The notes under the pieces are model-generated. The model saw nothing but the letters and a program-made list of their open reading frames with translations, searched no databases and was not told the origin of the DNA. From positions 17,220 through 81,219 of the forward strand of contig JAJVDF010001742.1 of NCBI GenBank assembly GCA_022410635.1: a stretch of DNA of 64,000 nt, in the 5' to 3' direction. Positions 1-10,336 of the stretch are shown here, piece after piece (positions within the stretch are counted from its first letter, which is position 1; each line of letters begins with the position of its first letter). Position numbers and translations under genes: made by a program. The stretch is from Tretioscincus oriximinensis. Its lineage: Eukaryota > Chordata > Lepidosauria > Squamata > Gymnophthalmidae.

Positions 1-545
1 CCCTTCGCCAGAGAATAAATGGACACAAATCAGATATTCGAAATGGAAACACACAGAAACCAGTTGCTGAACATTTTAACCTTCCAGGACATTCTCTCTC
101 AGACCTCAGGACTGCAGTTCTTGAACAAAGAAACTACAAAGGAAGATTTGAAAGAGAAGCAGCAGAACTTGAATACATTCACAAGTTCCAGGCCATCAAC
201 AAAGGACTTAACAGAGACAATGGTTTCCTGGCCAACTATACATTCTTATGAAACCTGTTAAGTACTTGATTGCTTCTCTACTAGACATTGCCCCTTGTTG
301 CCCCAGGCACTTTTTCACACAAGGAGATTAGTTCCTGCTATTTACCCGTTTTTCTAACCTGCAATTCAACCCCTCCCTACAGTTGCATATGCTTTGTCTT
401 CTCCTATACACATTTTCCTATAAATACCTGACCCTGACATTAGTCCCTCAGCATCTGAAGAAGTAGACCTGTCTACGAAAGCTTCTGCCAACCACTTTTC
501 TCTAGTTAGTCTCAAAGTGCTGCTAGCTCCTTTGCTGGACTAGTC
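1..545 (+). mobile_element. Penelope-like element, 3' part with GIY-YIG remnant
   Basis: An open frame at 3-251 reads INGHKSDIRNG, then KPVAEHFNLPGHS, then LEYIHKFQAINKGLNRDNGF before a TGA. This fits the C-terminal part of the GIY-YIG endonuclease domain that Penelope-like retroelements carry after their reverse transcriptase (H in the PVAEHFN box, then an E and an N-rich end). The tail 450-540 (GCATCTGAAGAAG, then CGAAAGC, then GTGCTGCTAGC) matches the 3' ends at 7905-8160 and 62845-62970. The 5' part lies outside the window. The family call rests on recalled protein features, not a search. Confidence 0.75.
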
Positions 546-904
546 AGTTTATGTCAAACATAAGAGCACCAAATTCCCCCAAAACGAGTAACTGGCCTCC
601 ATTTATTTTTCTGCCTCCCCCACATCCTTCATGCAGGAATTGCTGGATTGAAACATTTATTCCCTGTGTTGAAACGTCATTGTCCCATTTATCCTGGAAT
701 TATAACTGCATTCATAGTTTTGAACTACAATACATTATACGCGTTAATCTTCTAATGACCAACAGGTGGCGCCAGAGTTCAGTGATAAAGCACTTTAAAC
801 GAAAATTCCCATTGGGGTTTTGCACTATTTGAGCTTCAGTGGTCAGCTAAGCTTCCTGCTTCATTGCACACAGGTTACTGCAATGCCAGACAGCTTGTGA
901 CCCC

Positions 905-1015
905 CTCAAGGCAGCTGATGGAGTTTGAGATGATAGGGAAGGTAGAGGGGGAGGAAGGGGAGGAAAATAGGGAAGGGGGGAGAGAAAGGGAGGGGGGGGA
1001 AGAAAGGGCATTTAA
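905..1015 (+). repeat. Purine-rich GGGAGA-type tract
   Basis: About 100 bases of nearly pure A and G on the plus strand, with runs of GGGGGG and GGGAGG. The open frame across it is low complexity and not a gene. Confidence 0.85.
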
Positions 1016-1184
1016 AAATAATTTAAAGATACCTACAAATCAAGATTGCTTCAGTGAAAGCCACTTTAATGCTGAGACTTCAACTGACCACACAAATCCT
1101 TTGGGTGTCAGGCAGATAATTATCGGGTTTTAATTGCTCAAGTCGTTTGCAGCCTGAGTGAAAATAATTTGGCTGAAAATTCAT

Positions 1185-1328
1185 GACCAGGTGAAGCTGG
1201 GTGACTTTGAGCTACTCATAGTTCCTTGGAGCCTCACCTACTTCACAAGATGTTTGTTGTGACAAGAAGAACAGGAGGGTTGAGAAAGGCAGAGTACGAA
1301 ACCCAATTCTTCTTCCTCTTCTTTTGAG
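1185..1328 (+). mobile_element. SINE fragment (tRNA-type body, Sauria-like core)
   Basis: GAAGCTGGGTGACTTTGAGC, CTCACCTACTTCACAAG and the end AACCCAATTCTTCTTCC parallel the body of the Sauria SINE at 7453-7710 and the tail of the other tRNA-type SINEs (for example 33053-33363). The copy is truncated and diverged. Confidence 0.5.
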
Positions 1329-1344
1329 GAAGACGAATTGAGGC

Positions 1345-1490
1345 ATGATGGTGCAGATACTAAAAGCTTCAGTATTTCAACAGAGGTGCCAGAGTTCGAA
1401 GCCCTGAGTTGGCTGTGGAGAGGGCTTGAGTGCCCTCTACTGGCCTCAGATCCAGCCAGCTCAGCTGCTCAAAATTTATTGAGTGATATT
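1345..1490 (+). mobile_element. Diverged tRNA-derived SINE fragment
   Basis: AGAGTTCGAAGCCCTGAG is a B-box-like block, followed by GCCAGCTCAGCTGCTC. This is the same order as in the better copies at 20249 and 33053, but with many substitutions. Confidence 0.45.
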
Positions 1491-1689
1491 TGATTGCATC
1501 CTCAAGAAAGGGGTGTTTATGACGGCTGAAGCTGTAGGAGGGAGGGAACGTGCTGTTGTTCTCTGTGGTATTTTTTCCAAGAGCTTGATTTTTAAATCTT
1601 TGGGATGAAAAATAAATGCCTGTATATCAGCAGAGACCAAAGGAAATGTGAACCGTAATAAATTAATGGATTGAAAGGAAATCTGAGCA

Positions 1690-1905
1690 TTCTGACTCCA
1701 GGATGCTGGACTGGATGACCTTGAACAAGAAAGGGGAGAGGAGCGAAGTGCCCCAGGGACCTTTGCTTTTCAATATATTCATAAATGATCTGGATGTCGA
1801 GGTAAATAGTGAAGGAGCCAAGTTCGCTGACGACACTAAACTGTTCAGGGCTGTGAAAACTGAAAGTGATTCCAAGGAGCTCCAGAGGGATCTATTGAAA
1901 TGAGG
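1690..1905 (+). mobile_element. CR1-type LINE, RT fragment
   Basis: The frame reads SEVPQGPLLFNIFINDLD and GAKFADDTKLF. These are the PQG and F-ADD motifs of reverse transcriptase in the CR1 (chicken repeat 1) clade. It is a 66-codon fragment with no intact ORF2 around it. A 3'-terminal LINE scrap (TGCTGGACTAGATGAGCC, ending TTCTTATG) follows at 2050-2122. Confidence 0.8.
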
Positions 1906-2170
1906 TGAGTGAGCAACAAACTGGCAGGTGCAAAGTCCTGCACAGAGGGGCTAGTGTAGATTATGGCATGTGGGTGGCAGATCCCTATTCCAAGAGTTGA
2001 AAACACATGAAGGGTTTGCCTTCTTCTGTTTGAGTCTGCCAAGATTCAATTGTTGGGCCAGAATGCTGGACTAGATGAGCCCCAGCCTGATTCTACAGAG
2101 CTCCTCTTAGATTCTTATGTAAGAAAACACAATTGTGGCTAACATTCGACTGTTGTGAGTGTGTGAACTG

Positions 2171-2558
2171 ATTAAAACTGTTGGGTAGAAAAGTGAGGAC
2201 AGACATAGGAAAGTATTTTTTCACCCAGAGGGTCATCGGCCTGTGGAATTTACTTCCTGAAGAGGTGGTGGTAGCTAACAGCTTGGATAGCTTCAAGACA
2301 GGACTAGACAGGTTTATGGACACCAAGGGTATAAATGGGTCCTAGGATGGATGTCTGGATGTTGCCTCTGGGATGGAGCCACAGGCAGGACTCCTGAGAT
2401 ACCATTTGCAGGGAGTCACGAACAGGAGCATATTTTGCTTTCCTCTGCTCAGGCTGCCCAGGTGCATCTGGTGGGCCTGTGTGTGAGAGAGAATGCTGGA
2501 CTAGATGGGCTGTGGCCTGATCCAGGATGGCTCTTCTTATGTTCTTATGTTAGCTTGG
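2171..2558 (+). mobile_element. CR1-type LINE, 3' end (TTCTTATG group)
   Basis: Encodes the usual ORF2 C-terminus (RVIGLWNLLPEEVVVANSLD, then SFKTGLDRFMDTKGINGS) and then a 3' UTR ending CTTCTTATGTTCTTATGTT. The same 3' UTR recurs across the window in both orientations. Truncated at the 5' end. Confidence 0.85.
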
Positions 2559-3018
2559 CATGACACTTAGGGCACCCCAAGGGTGTTCTGTGAGCTCCAA
2601 TCATAAGAATGGTCCAAGCCCCTACAATAAAAGCTCCGTGTTCAGTGACCATAAAACGCTGAAGCCAGAGAACTACAAATAGAACATTTGCCAGTTGTAT
2701 ATGACGTAAGGCATCACGTCACCTTGTTGACTTCATCATCCTCATGTAGCCAAATTTAGCTCCTTTGAGCTGTTGAGTCCTCGTTGGGAGCATGCCACGA
2801 TCTCTAATTGGTTGCAATCGAGAAATAGCTGTCTGAAAAACAACTTTGCTTCCTGGTAGGGACATTCTGACTCTCAACCATGTTTTGATGCCTCTTTTCG
2901 AATCAGAGTTCAGCTGTGCATCCTCAGCAATTCAGTCACTTATTCAATGAGGCCAATTCCGATGCCTGTTTGAACAGAATAATCGTCTTAGTATCTCACC
3001 AGGCCCTGTCCCAACTGA
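2559..3018. other. Unassigned sequence
   Basis: No repeat similar to others in the window, no long frame and no RNA gene recognised. Confidence 0.5.
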
Positions 3019-3164
3019 GCCTTATTCTGGGTTATATCTTGGTACAGAGCTTGGTCATCCACATGCCAGTGTAGGCTGTGGCAGGCCCCATTCGGGGCCT
3101 GCCATAGCCTACACTAGCATGTAGATGGCACACTCATATTCTGAGATATAGCCAAGAAGAAGGC
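3019..3164. repeat. Foldback element (family F)
   Basis: An inverted repeat with arms of about 70 bp meeting near 3090. The left arm runs GCCTTATTCTGGG to GTGGCAGGCCCC; the right arm runs GGGGCCTGCCATAGCC to AAGAAGGC. Related copies or halves lie at 14597-14697, 31228-31360, 32625-32692 and 45645-45800. Non-coding; behaves as a foldback MITE. Confidence 0.8.
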
Positions 3165-3262
3165 TGATGGGGGACGGGGCCCTAATGTGATTTTGCCTAA
3201 GGGGCAAAATATTGAGTTTCTATAAAAAAAAATATTTTCCTAAAATCAAACTTTATCTCTGA

Positions 3263-3395
3263 AAACTGGAAGGTAGCAAATATAATAACTTTTTAAAAAA
3301 AAGGATCCAGGGGTGATCTGGGGAATTACAGACCTGTCAACCGAACATTAATTCTAGGGAAAGTGATAGAAACCATGATTAAGGATAAAGTTACT
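3263..3395 (+). mobile_element. CR1-type LINE, RT fragment
   Basis: Conceptual translation shows NWKVANII, then DPG, then GKVIETMIKDKV, the region before the first RT motifs in CR1-type ORF2. It stops at AAGGATAAAGTTACT (3381-3395). A near-identical 15-mer at 6317-6331 resumes LINE sequence, so this and 6317-7336 are probably one interrupted copy. Confidence 0.65.
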
Positions 3396-3597
3396 TTTTA
3401 TAATACTGATAGATCTATTAATAGAACTCTTATTTTGGAAATCATCAGTGCTAACAATTGGTTAATAGTTACTGTGATCGTCAACTTTCTTTCCTCTCCT
3501 CCGATAAAAACTATAATCAATGTTCCATATAATCAATGGGAAATGATAATTGAGGCATTTAAATAGTGTGAAAGATATTATAGGACTGATGGATTAA

Positions 3598-4440
3598 TCA
3601 TAGATTCTATGATTCTAGGGAAGGGACCTCCAGGGTCATCGGGTCCAACCCCCTGCTCGATGCAGGATTCATTAAACCATCCTGGACAGATGACTGTCCA
3701 GCCTCCGCTTGGAGACTTCCAGAGAAGGCGAACTCACCCCCTCCTGTGGCAACCTGTTCCACAGGCTTATCACCCTGACTGTTAGGAAGTTTTTTCTGGT
3801 ATCTAATCTAAATCTCCTCCCTTGCAGTTTCATGACATTGTTTCTAGTCCTTCCATGTGCTAATGAGAACAGTGCTGATCCCTCTGCTCTGTGACAGCCC
3901 TTCAGATATTTGTAGACAGCTATCAGGTCTCCTCTCCGTCTTCTCTTTTGCAGACTAAACATCCCTAGATCCTTTAACCGTTCCTCATAGGACATGGTTT
4001 CCAGACATCTCACCATCCATGTAACTCTCTTTTGTACTTGCTCTAGTTTATCAAGGTCCTTTTTAAATTGGGCCCCCCAGAACTGAACACAGTATTCCAA
4101 GTGTGGTCATACCAAAGTCCTGTAGAGAGGAATAATGACTTCATGTGATCAAGATTCTATGCCCCTCTTAATACACCCCAGGATTGTGTTTGCCTTTTTT
4201 GCAGCTGTTTAGTCTGTGATCTACCAATACACCCAGGTCCTTTTCACCTGTGCTGCTGCTCATATTCCTCCCATTGCATTTCTGTCTGTTAAATACCATT
4301 CTGTTAGTTTCAGCCCATTGTTCCAGCTTGTCTAGATCTTTTTGAATCCTATCTCTATCTTGTTTAGTATTAGCAACACCGCCTAGCTTTGTGTCATCAG
4401 CAAATTTGTAAATAGCATTTATAAATATGTTAAATTAATC
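3598..4440 (-). mobile_element. CR1 LINE, 3' end (ATTCTATG group)
   Basis: Starts with the characteristic 3' microsatellite (TAGATTCTATGATTCTA) and GGGAAGGGACCTCCAGGGTC. On the minus strand it encodes MEYCVQFWGAQFKKDLDKLE and later LTVRVISLWNRLPQEGV, the CR1 ORF2 C-terminus. Frameshifted and 5'-truncated. The plus-strand frame at 3709-3894 is its antisense shadow. Confidence 0.85.
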
Positions 4441-4849
4441 AAAAATTTCTTTCTGAAAGTGTAACTGTAAAATGGCTACTATCACACCACTTGTTATAAA
4501 ATATATATCACAAATCTATTCATATCAATATAATAAAATAATAGTTATATATAAAATTTATTACATTGTGGTACCAGACACTGCTACAGCTATTGCATTT
4601 TGTAAATAATATTAACCCAAGTTGTGGAGCCCTTTGTGCCAATTACATACATCTATGGTGTCTCAAAGATTTATTGATTAGTCATTTGACCATATCAAAA
4701 AAGTTAAAAAGTTAAAAAGTAAGCTTCAAATAGAATAAAATACAGCAATTAAAAACAGTATAAATATAAATAGGGTAAAATACAAATAGAGTAAAAAGAA
4801 TGACATCAAATGACATCGTTTAAAAACAGTGTATATTCAGCCGGGTGAG

Positions 4850-5375
4850 TAGTAGCATCTAAATCAGTAATGGGTCACGGGCCTTAGAAATTTGCTCCCA
4901 AAACAATGATCTGATTCTGGAAGCCCTAATAATATATAGGCTAACTCCAACAATAGTTGACCTGTCCAATTCCTGGAGTAGCACATGGACTTGGGCCTCT
5001 TTGTTAAGTGTCCGGTGTGGATTCAGCAAAGGGGCTAAGAACTGTTGCCTGGGTTCTGAATAGGCTGGGCATTCCAGTAAAAAGTGAGCCGTGTCCTCCA
5101 CAGCCAAGTCACCCCATATGCAAAGTCTATCAGCTCTTTGCTCTTTATGAAAACGGCCAAATTTCATTGCAGTCTCTATTTGGTCGAATCTAGCCAATGT
5201 GAACTGTTTTCGCCATGCCCTGGGCAACGGGATGGTAAGGTAATTTTCCAAGTTTATTTGGCGCTTGTGTTTGGCCAGATATGTGGTTGCTTTAGACTGA
5301 GATATGGCTGCAAGGTCATTTTGCGAGGCTATGTCAAGGGAGCGTTGTTTAAGTATTAGTTTGGTGGAATTGCCA
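4850..5375 (-). mobile_element. Non-LTR retrotransposon ORF2 C-terminus
   Basis: The minus-strand frame 5251-4859 (130 codons) reads RKQFTLARFDQIETAMKFGR and RADRLCIWGD, then HFLLECPAYSEPRQQFL. The C-x-C, then H, then C spacing is a CCHC-type knuckle as found near the end of several non-LTR ORF2 proteins. The layout resembles the element at 52757-53330. Clade not assigned (R4-like or L1-like are possibilities). Confidence 0.6.
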
Positions 5376-5384
5376 TAATGTTAA

Positions 5385-5775
5385 GATTTTTTGGAATATC
5401 GTACTAGCCATCATCGATACAATAGTGGGTTCTTCTGTAAATTGGACTATTTATGGTTATTTAATCAAACCCCATATACAGGAATTTCCTCGTCTGATGA
5501 ATTTTTATATAATCAATTAATTATAGCAGCATTGTTAACGAGAACCTTTGGTTGGAAGGATGAACAAAAATGGACAATAGGTTGCTGGCCATCCTATGTT
5601 GTAGAGCTCATGATATTTGGTTTAGTTAATGAAAAACGTTTGTTTTATAATAAACTGAAAAGCACACTGGTAAATAGGAATTATTTGTATAAGTTAATTA
5701 GATATATTGAAGGTAGAAGCAATCGATCAACTTGGCAAAATGTATGTGGAGAGATACTGCCTTTGTTAAATAAGT
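5385..5775 (+). mobile_element. L1-like LINE ORF2 C-terminal fragment
   Basis: The frame has LIIAALLTRTFGWKDEQKWT, then WPSYVVELMIFGL. It parallels the L1 insertion at 33599-34176 (IARGWRD, then KWTLDLWWSYITEF) and the short piece at 50985-51120. The distal end is cut by the adjoining SINE. Confidence 0.6.
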
Positions 5776-6037
5776 TCTTTTTTTATTTAATATTTATTTA
5801 TTTGTACTTATATCCCGCCCTATACCCGAAGGTCTCAGGGCGGCCAACCATAGGGTGGCGCACATAGCTTTTGTTGCTTTCTCCACAACAGACACCCTGT
5901 GGAGTATGTGGGGCTGAGAGAGTTCAAAGAACTGGTACCGATCCAAGGTCACCCAGCTGGCTTTTGTAGAGGAGTGGGGAATCAAACCGGGAGACTACCA
6001 GGTACGAGTCCAACACTCAACCACTACACCAAACTGT
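5776..6037 (-). mobile_element. Sauria SINE
   Basis: In reverse: tRNA-related head (CAGTTTGGTGTAGTGG), B-box region, body (CCAGCTGGGTGACCTTGG) and Bov-B-like 3' end (CCCTGAGACCTTCGGGTATA) followed by a (TAAA)n tail. Near full length. The tail suggests mobilisation by Bov-B machinery, as known for this family. Confidence 0.9.
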
Positions 6038-6151
6038 TAGTCCTAGTTATTGTAAGTATTCCTTTGACTGATAAATGTAATAGTATAATATCACTTGTAA
6101 TAGTATAATATCATTTTATACATGTTTGTTTATTGTTTATATGAAAAATCT

Positions 6152-6312
6152 AATACAATTATTATTATTATTATTATTATTATTAATAATAATATAATAA
6201 TATAATAATATAATAATATAATAATAATAATAATATAATAATAATATAATAATAATATAATAATTATAATAATAATATAATAATAATAATAATATAATAA
6301 TAATAATAATTT
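6152..6312. repeat. (TTA)n / (TAATA)n microsatellite
   Basis: About 160 bases of A and T only: ATT units, then AATAAT and ATAATA units. It lies at the right edge of the block flanked by the 15-bp direct repeat 3381-3395 / 6317-6331. Confidence 0.95.
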
Positions 6313-6316
6313 AAAA

Positions 6317-7336
6317 AAGGATAAAATTACTACACGTGTAAAAGAGCAGGTTCTGCTGAAGGAAAATTAGCATGACTTCTACAAAGGTAAATCCTGCCAT
6401 ATTGTTTTATGACAGTTCACATTGTCAAAAGCCTTCTAAAACTCTAGGTACAAAGACCCTCATCAAAGGTCCCAGATTACTAATTTGTCATGGACTTAAG
6501 GATAGCTCCATTGGTAGCAGGCTAACAGATATGTGTTTCATAGTAAACGAACTATGAAATTAACAGAATGGTCTTTCACAGAGAGAAATCCAAGATCCTA
6601 TACCTGGGCAAGGAAAATGAAAATTGCAAGTATAGAATTGGAAGAAAATGTCTGAGCAGCAACACATGTGAAAAGGACCTGAGTGTAGTGGTAGATCACA
6701 GGCTGAACAAAAGTCAACAGTGTGAAGCAGCTGCAACAAAGACAAACATAATCCTGGGTGGTATTAAGTGGAGCATAGAATCCCAATCACATGAAGCAGT
6801 TATTTCTCCCCACAGTACTTTGGTCAGACCACACATGGAATACAGTTTTTCATTCTGGGAAGCCCAATTTAAAAAGGACATTGATAAACTAGAGCACGTT
6901 CTAAGGAGAGTAACAAGGATGGTGAGTGGTCTGAAAACTATGAAGTCCTATGAGGAAGGATTAAAGGATCTGAGGATGTTCAGTCTGTAAAGGAGAAGAC
7001 TGGGAGGAGACCTGATAGCTGAGGGCTTTTCGCAGAGCAGGGAGATCAGCCTTGTTCTCATTGGCACATGGAAGGTCTAGAAACAATGGGATGAAACTGC
7101 AAGGAAGTGGATTTAGGTTAAATATTAGGGAAAAAAAAATTCTGACATTAAGGGAGATAAACCAGTGGAACAGTTCGCCACAGAAGGTAGTGAGCTCTCC
7201 TTCACTGGAAGTCTTCAAGCAGAGGCTGGCAGCCATCAGTCTAGGATGGTTTAGTGAATCCTCCACTGAGTAGGGGATTGGACTCCATGACCCTAGATGT
7301 CCCTTGCAACTCTGTGCTTGTATGATTCTACATTCA
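6317..7336 (+). mobile_element. CR1 LINE, ORF2 C-terminal half and 3' UTR
   Basis: From KEQVLLKEN-like residues through SSNTCEKDLSVVVDHRLNKS to LKTMKSYEEGLKDLRMFSL and a degraded C-terminus. Ends near CTTGTATGATTCTA. Several stops and frameshifts. It is probably the continuation of 3263-3395. Confidence 0.8.
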
Positions 7337-7452
7337 ACAAGCTTCATGGACTCCAAAATATAGTGCAAAAATGCTTCTCAGAAATGGTGGTCAATCTGAT
7401 GTCTTCCATCTTTCTGACCTTTGGTCATGTGAAATGGGGCTCATGTAAATCC

Positions 7453-7710
7453 AAGTTTGGTGTAGTGGTTGAGTGTTGGACTCGTACCTGGTAGTCTCCC
7501 AGTTCGATTCTCCACTCCTCCACGAAAGCCAGCTGGGTGACCTTGGGCCAATCACAGTTCTTTGAACTCTCTCAGCCCCACCTGCTCCATAGGGTGTCTG
7601 TTGTGGAGAAAGCAACAAAAGCTATGTGCACCACCCTATGGTTGGCCGCCCTGAGACCTTCAGGTATAGGGCGGGATACAAATAAATAAATAAAAAATAA
7701 ATAAAATAAA
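7453..7710 (+). mobile_element. Sauria SINE
   Basis: AAGTTTGGTGTAGTGGTTGA head, CAGTTCGATTCTCC as the B box, CCTTGGGCCAATCACAG body, CCCTGAGACCTTCAGGTATA 3' end, then an AAATAAATAAA tail. About 258 bp, full length. Confidence 0.92.
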
Positions 7711-7904
7711 GACATCATATTGGAGAGCCTTGTTGTAGATTAAAGGCACGTGAATTTATGTTTTAGGGGAGTTATTGCAGAACTCTAGAGTTTGTTCCAG
7801 TTTTATTTTCTGAGGTATTAGAGAGAACATAACAAACAGACACTCATTTGTCCAGGAGTTTTCTCTTGCAATATCCAGACATGACACTCCTACCACCTAC
7901 CTTT

Positions 7905-8160
7905 CACAAGCATCCTTGCTGGACTTTCTACTAAATAGCTCACCAGATTACCTTTTTTTGGGGGTGGGGGGGATTGAAAACCCAGTTTTGGGGTGCCTTC
8001 CAGTTTTTTCTGAGGAATTTTTTTTCAAAAAAGATTTTTTTCAATTTTTTTTTCCTCAGGAAAAATACTTGGAGGCACCCCAAAAACAGGTTTTCAACAC
8101 ACACATACCAAAAGGGGTCATCTGGTCAGCCTATAAGATTAACACAGCTTTCTCTCTGAA
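7905..8160 (+). mobile_element. PLE 3' end split by a MITE
   Basis: CCTTGCTGGACTTTCTACTAA (7914-7934) and GATTAACACAGCTTTCTCTC (8137-8156) together equal the 3' terminus seen intact at 62925-62970. The MITE 7936-8133 lies between them. Confidence 0.7.
7936..8133. mobile_element. Foldback hAT-like MITE (family T)
   Basis: Left end TAGCTCACCAGATTACC, right end GGTCATCTGGTCAGCCTA, interior nearly palindromic (CCCAGTTTTGGGGTGCC against CCCCAAAAACAGG). Same family as 38004-38187. No exact TSD visible. Confidence 0.75.
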
Positions 8161-8164
8161 ATCA

Positions 8165-9085
8165 ACTGTAAATCTGTGGTGAGGCCACATTTGGAATCCA
8201 GGGTACAATTCTGGTTACCACATCCCAAAAAGGATATTGTGGAACTAGATGCGGAAAAGGCAACAAGAATGATCAAGGGGCCTTATAAAATCCAGCTGCA
8301 ATGTCTGGGCCTCAAAAGATGACGTTTGGCAGGTGATCTAATTGAATTGAATAAAACCATGTACGGGATGGATAAGGTGAATAGAGAAGGATTGTTTTCT
8401 CTCACACAGTGAGGACAGACAAAGGAAAGTATTTGTTCACCCAGACGGCCAGTGACCTGTGGAATTTACTTCCTGAAGAGGTGGTGGTGGCTAACAGCCT
8501 GGATAACTTTAAGAGATTATTAGATAATGTCATCAACACAAAGGGTATAAACAGCTACTAGGATGGATGTCAGTGGCGGCTGGCCTCTGTGTTCGTGGGG
8601 TTCGGCGAACCCACAGAGATTAAAATCAATTATAAAATCTCCTTTCATAGAGGAGCTGCCAACAAATCAAACAGCTCCAGGCAGCTTTTTTAATTGGCAA
8701 AAGGGGCCGCCAATCCCAGAAGCAATGGGAGGGCTGCCTGGGAGGGGCTACAGTCTCCGTAGAGGCGCCATTTTGTATTGACATTCAATTTGCAGGCTGA
8801 GAGACCAGAATGTGCCTCCTCCCAGCCGCTTTCCTAACTTTGCCCAGGATGGAAGAACCTGCACACACACCCCAGCCCCAAACTGCACCAGCCGCCGCTG
8901 ATGGATGTCTTGATCCTGCCGTCAAGATGGAGCAACAGGCCGGATTTCTGAAATACCAGGTGAAGATTTTGCCTTCTGCTTCAGGCTGTCCAGGTGCAAT
9001 TGGTGGGCCATTGGATGGAACAAAATGCTGGATTAGGTGGGCTCTGGCCCCATTCAGCAGGCCTTCTCTTATGTTCTTACTCGTA
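8165..9085 (+). mobile_element. CR1-type LINE 3' part, interrupted
   Basis: 8170-8570 carries GTGAGGCCACATTTGGAATC through the C-terminus (TTACTTCCTGAAGAGGTGG). 8901-9085 resumes with ATGGATGTCTTGATCC and ends TCTTATGTTCTTAC. The gap is the hAT MITE 8571-8900. Frames are broken. Confidence 0.85.
8571..8900 (+). mobile_element. hAT MITE, CAGTGGCGGCTGG TIR, perfect 8-bp TSD
   Basis: TIRs CAGTGGCGGCTGGCC and ACCAGCCGCCGCTG. The flanks are identical 8-mers ATGGATGT (8563-8570 and 8901-8908), and deleting the element restores the LINE. 330 bp and non-coding. TSD length and TIR start fit the hAT superfamily. Strand is arbitrary. Confidence 0.93.
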
Positions 9086-9424
9086 TGTTCAGCAATACTC
9101 ACTCACAGCTCTGAATTGGTCCAAACTTTTTTAAAAAAGTTATTCAAGCAAAAATCTCATGGAAGTAAATTCAAGAATTTAATTATGCCACTGTGAGGAT
9201 ATGGAAACAAGAGATTCAGGGCTGAGGGAGAGAATAAGGAAACCCTTAGCTACCTTGGCTGAATTCAAGTGCCAAAGCTCAGAAGAAATGTATATTAAGG
9301 AATCAGCTTGCTGAATCACTTGTTTTGAAAATTCCTAGAATGCCAAGGGAGGAAATCAGAAGATAACTTAAATAATACGAAAACGCGCAGCGCTTCTAAG
9401 TGCATTTTCAAAATGATGACCACG

Positions 9425-9595
9425 TAGACTGACCAGATGACCCCTTTTGGGGGGGCTGAAAACCCAATTTTGGGGGTGCCTCCCAGTTTTTTCGAAGAAA
9501 AAACATTTCAAAAAAAATTTTTTTTGAATTTGTTTTTTAATTTTTAATTTTAATCTAACCCTAACCCCCCCAAAAGGGGTCATCTGGTCAGCCTA
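9425..9595. mobile_element. Foldback hAT-like MITE (family T)
   Basis: TAGACTGACCAGATGACCCC left end and GGGGTCATCTGGTCAGCCTA right end, joined by A- and T-rich centre runs. A second right-end scrap (GGGGATCATCTGGTCAGCCT) sits at 9638-9657. TSD not found. Confidence 0.8.
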
Positions 9596-9704
9596 TTATT
9601 TATCATCTGATGATGTGCATGTATGGAGCTGCCTTTGGGGATCATCTGGTCAGCCTAAATTAAATAATGGCATTAGATCAATTATATATATTGCTGTAAA
9701 TGAT

Positions 9705-10072
9705 AGAGAAGCAGACCTGAAGCTGACTGGGCTCAGGGAAAGAGCTTCCTGTTGCAAAATTTAGACTCAAATTGAAGAAGCTGGGGAAAACTTCCAGATT
9801 ATACAGACAGATTAGAATGCAGTGGAGGATTTAAGGGTTTAAGTCTGGTAATCAGAGTGCCTGAAGAACTATGGATAGAAGTTTGTAATATTGTATGGGA
9901 AGCAGCAGCAAAAACATTCCAAAGAAAAAGATCAAGAAAGCAAAATGGCTTTCTGATGGGGCTTTACAAAAAGCTGAGGAAAGAAGGGAATGCATAAGAG
10001 AATGCAGATTTTCAGAGAATAGCCAGGAGAGATAAGAAGACCTTAAACAAGCAATGCAAATAAATTGAAAAA
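9705..10072 (+). mobile_element. Bov-B (RTE) LINE fragment
   Basis: GAAGCAGACCTGAAGCTGAC, then GGGAAAGAGCTTCCTGTTGC, then AAGCAAAATGGCTTTCTGAT and GCCAGGAGAGATAAGAAG match my recollection of the Bov-B region upstream of the RT domain. The frame is broken by stops. Bov-B is abundant in squamates and ruminants. Truncated at both ends; the right side abuts a MITE half. Confidence 0.75.
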
Positions 10073-10074
10073 AA

Positions 10075-10336
10075 TGATTTTTTTTATTCATTGCACCACC
10101 ACTAAGGGGCTCTGGCAACTGGGGCCAACTCCTGAAGACACCCTCCCCTTAGTAAAAAATAAAAAAATGCAAATTCTCACACATACTTCAAAAATTCTCA
10201 CATGCTTTGCAATTTTCTCGAGCAAGGATTTCAGAGGGGTATGCATGTTGATGTGTGATTTGCATATTCATGAATATGCAAATTAGCATAAATATTAATC
10301 ACCCCAGTTTGGGCCTCAGAAAATTTGGTCCGTCTA
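10075..10336 (+). mobile_element. hAT-like MITE (family T), right half
   Basis: Contains GCACCACCACTAAGGGGCTC, tandem TTCTCACACAT-type units, the perfect octamer palindrome 10258-10283, and the end GGTCCGTCTA. The left TIR is missing. Confidence 0.85.

Noticed and set aside
864..1133. 89-codon frame with GEEGEENREGG stretch
   Set aside because: Translation of a purine-rich low-complexity tract.
3709..3894. Plus-strand frames such as this and 18520, 35108, 44032 (METSREGELT / MKTSSEGEL type)
   Set aside because: The same antisense peptide recurs at every minus-strand CR1 copy; these are shadows of the ORF2 C-terminus.
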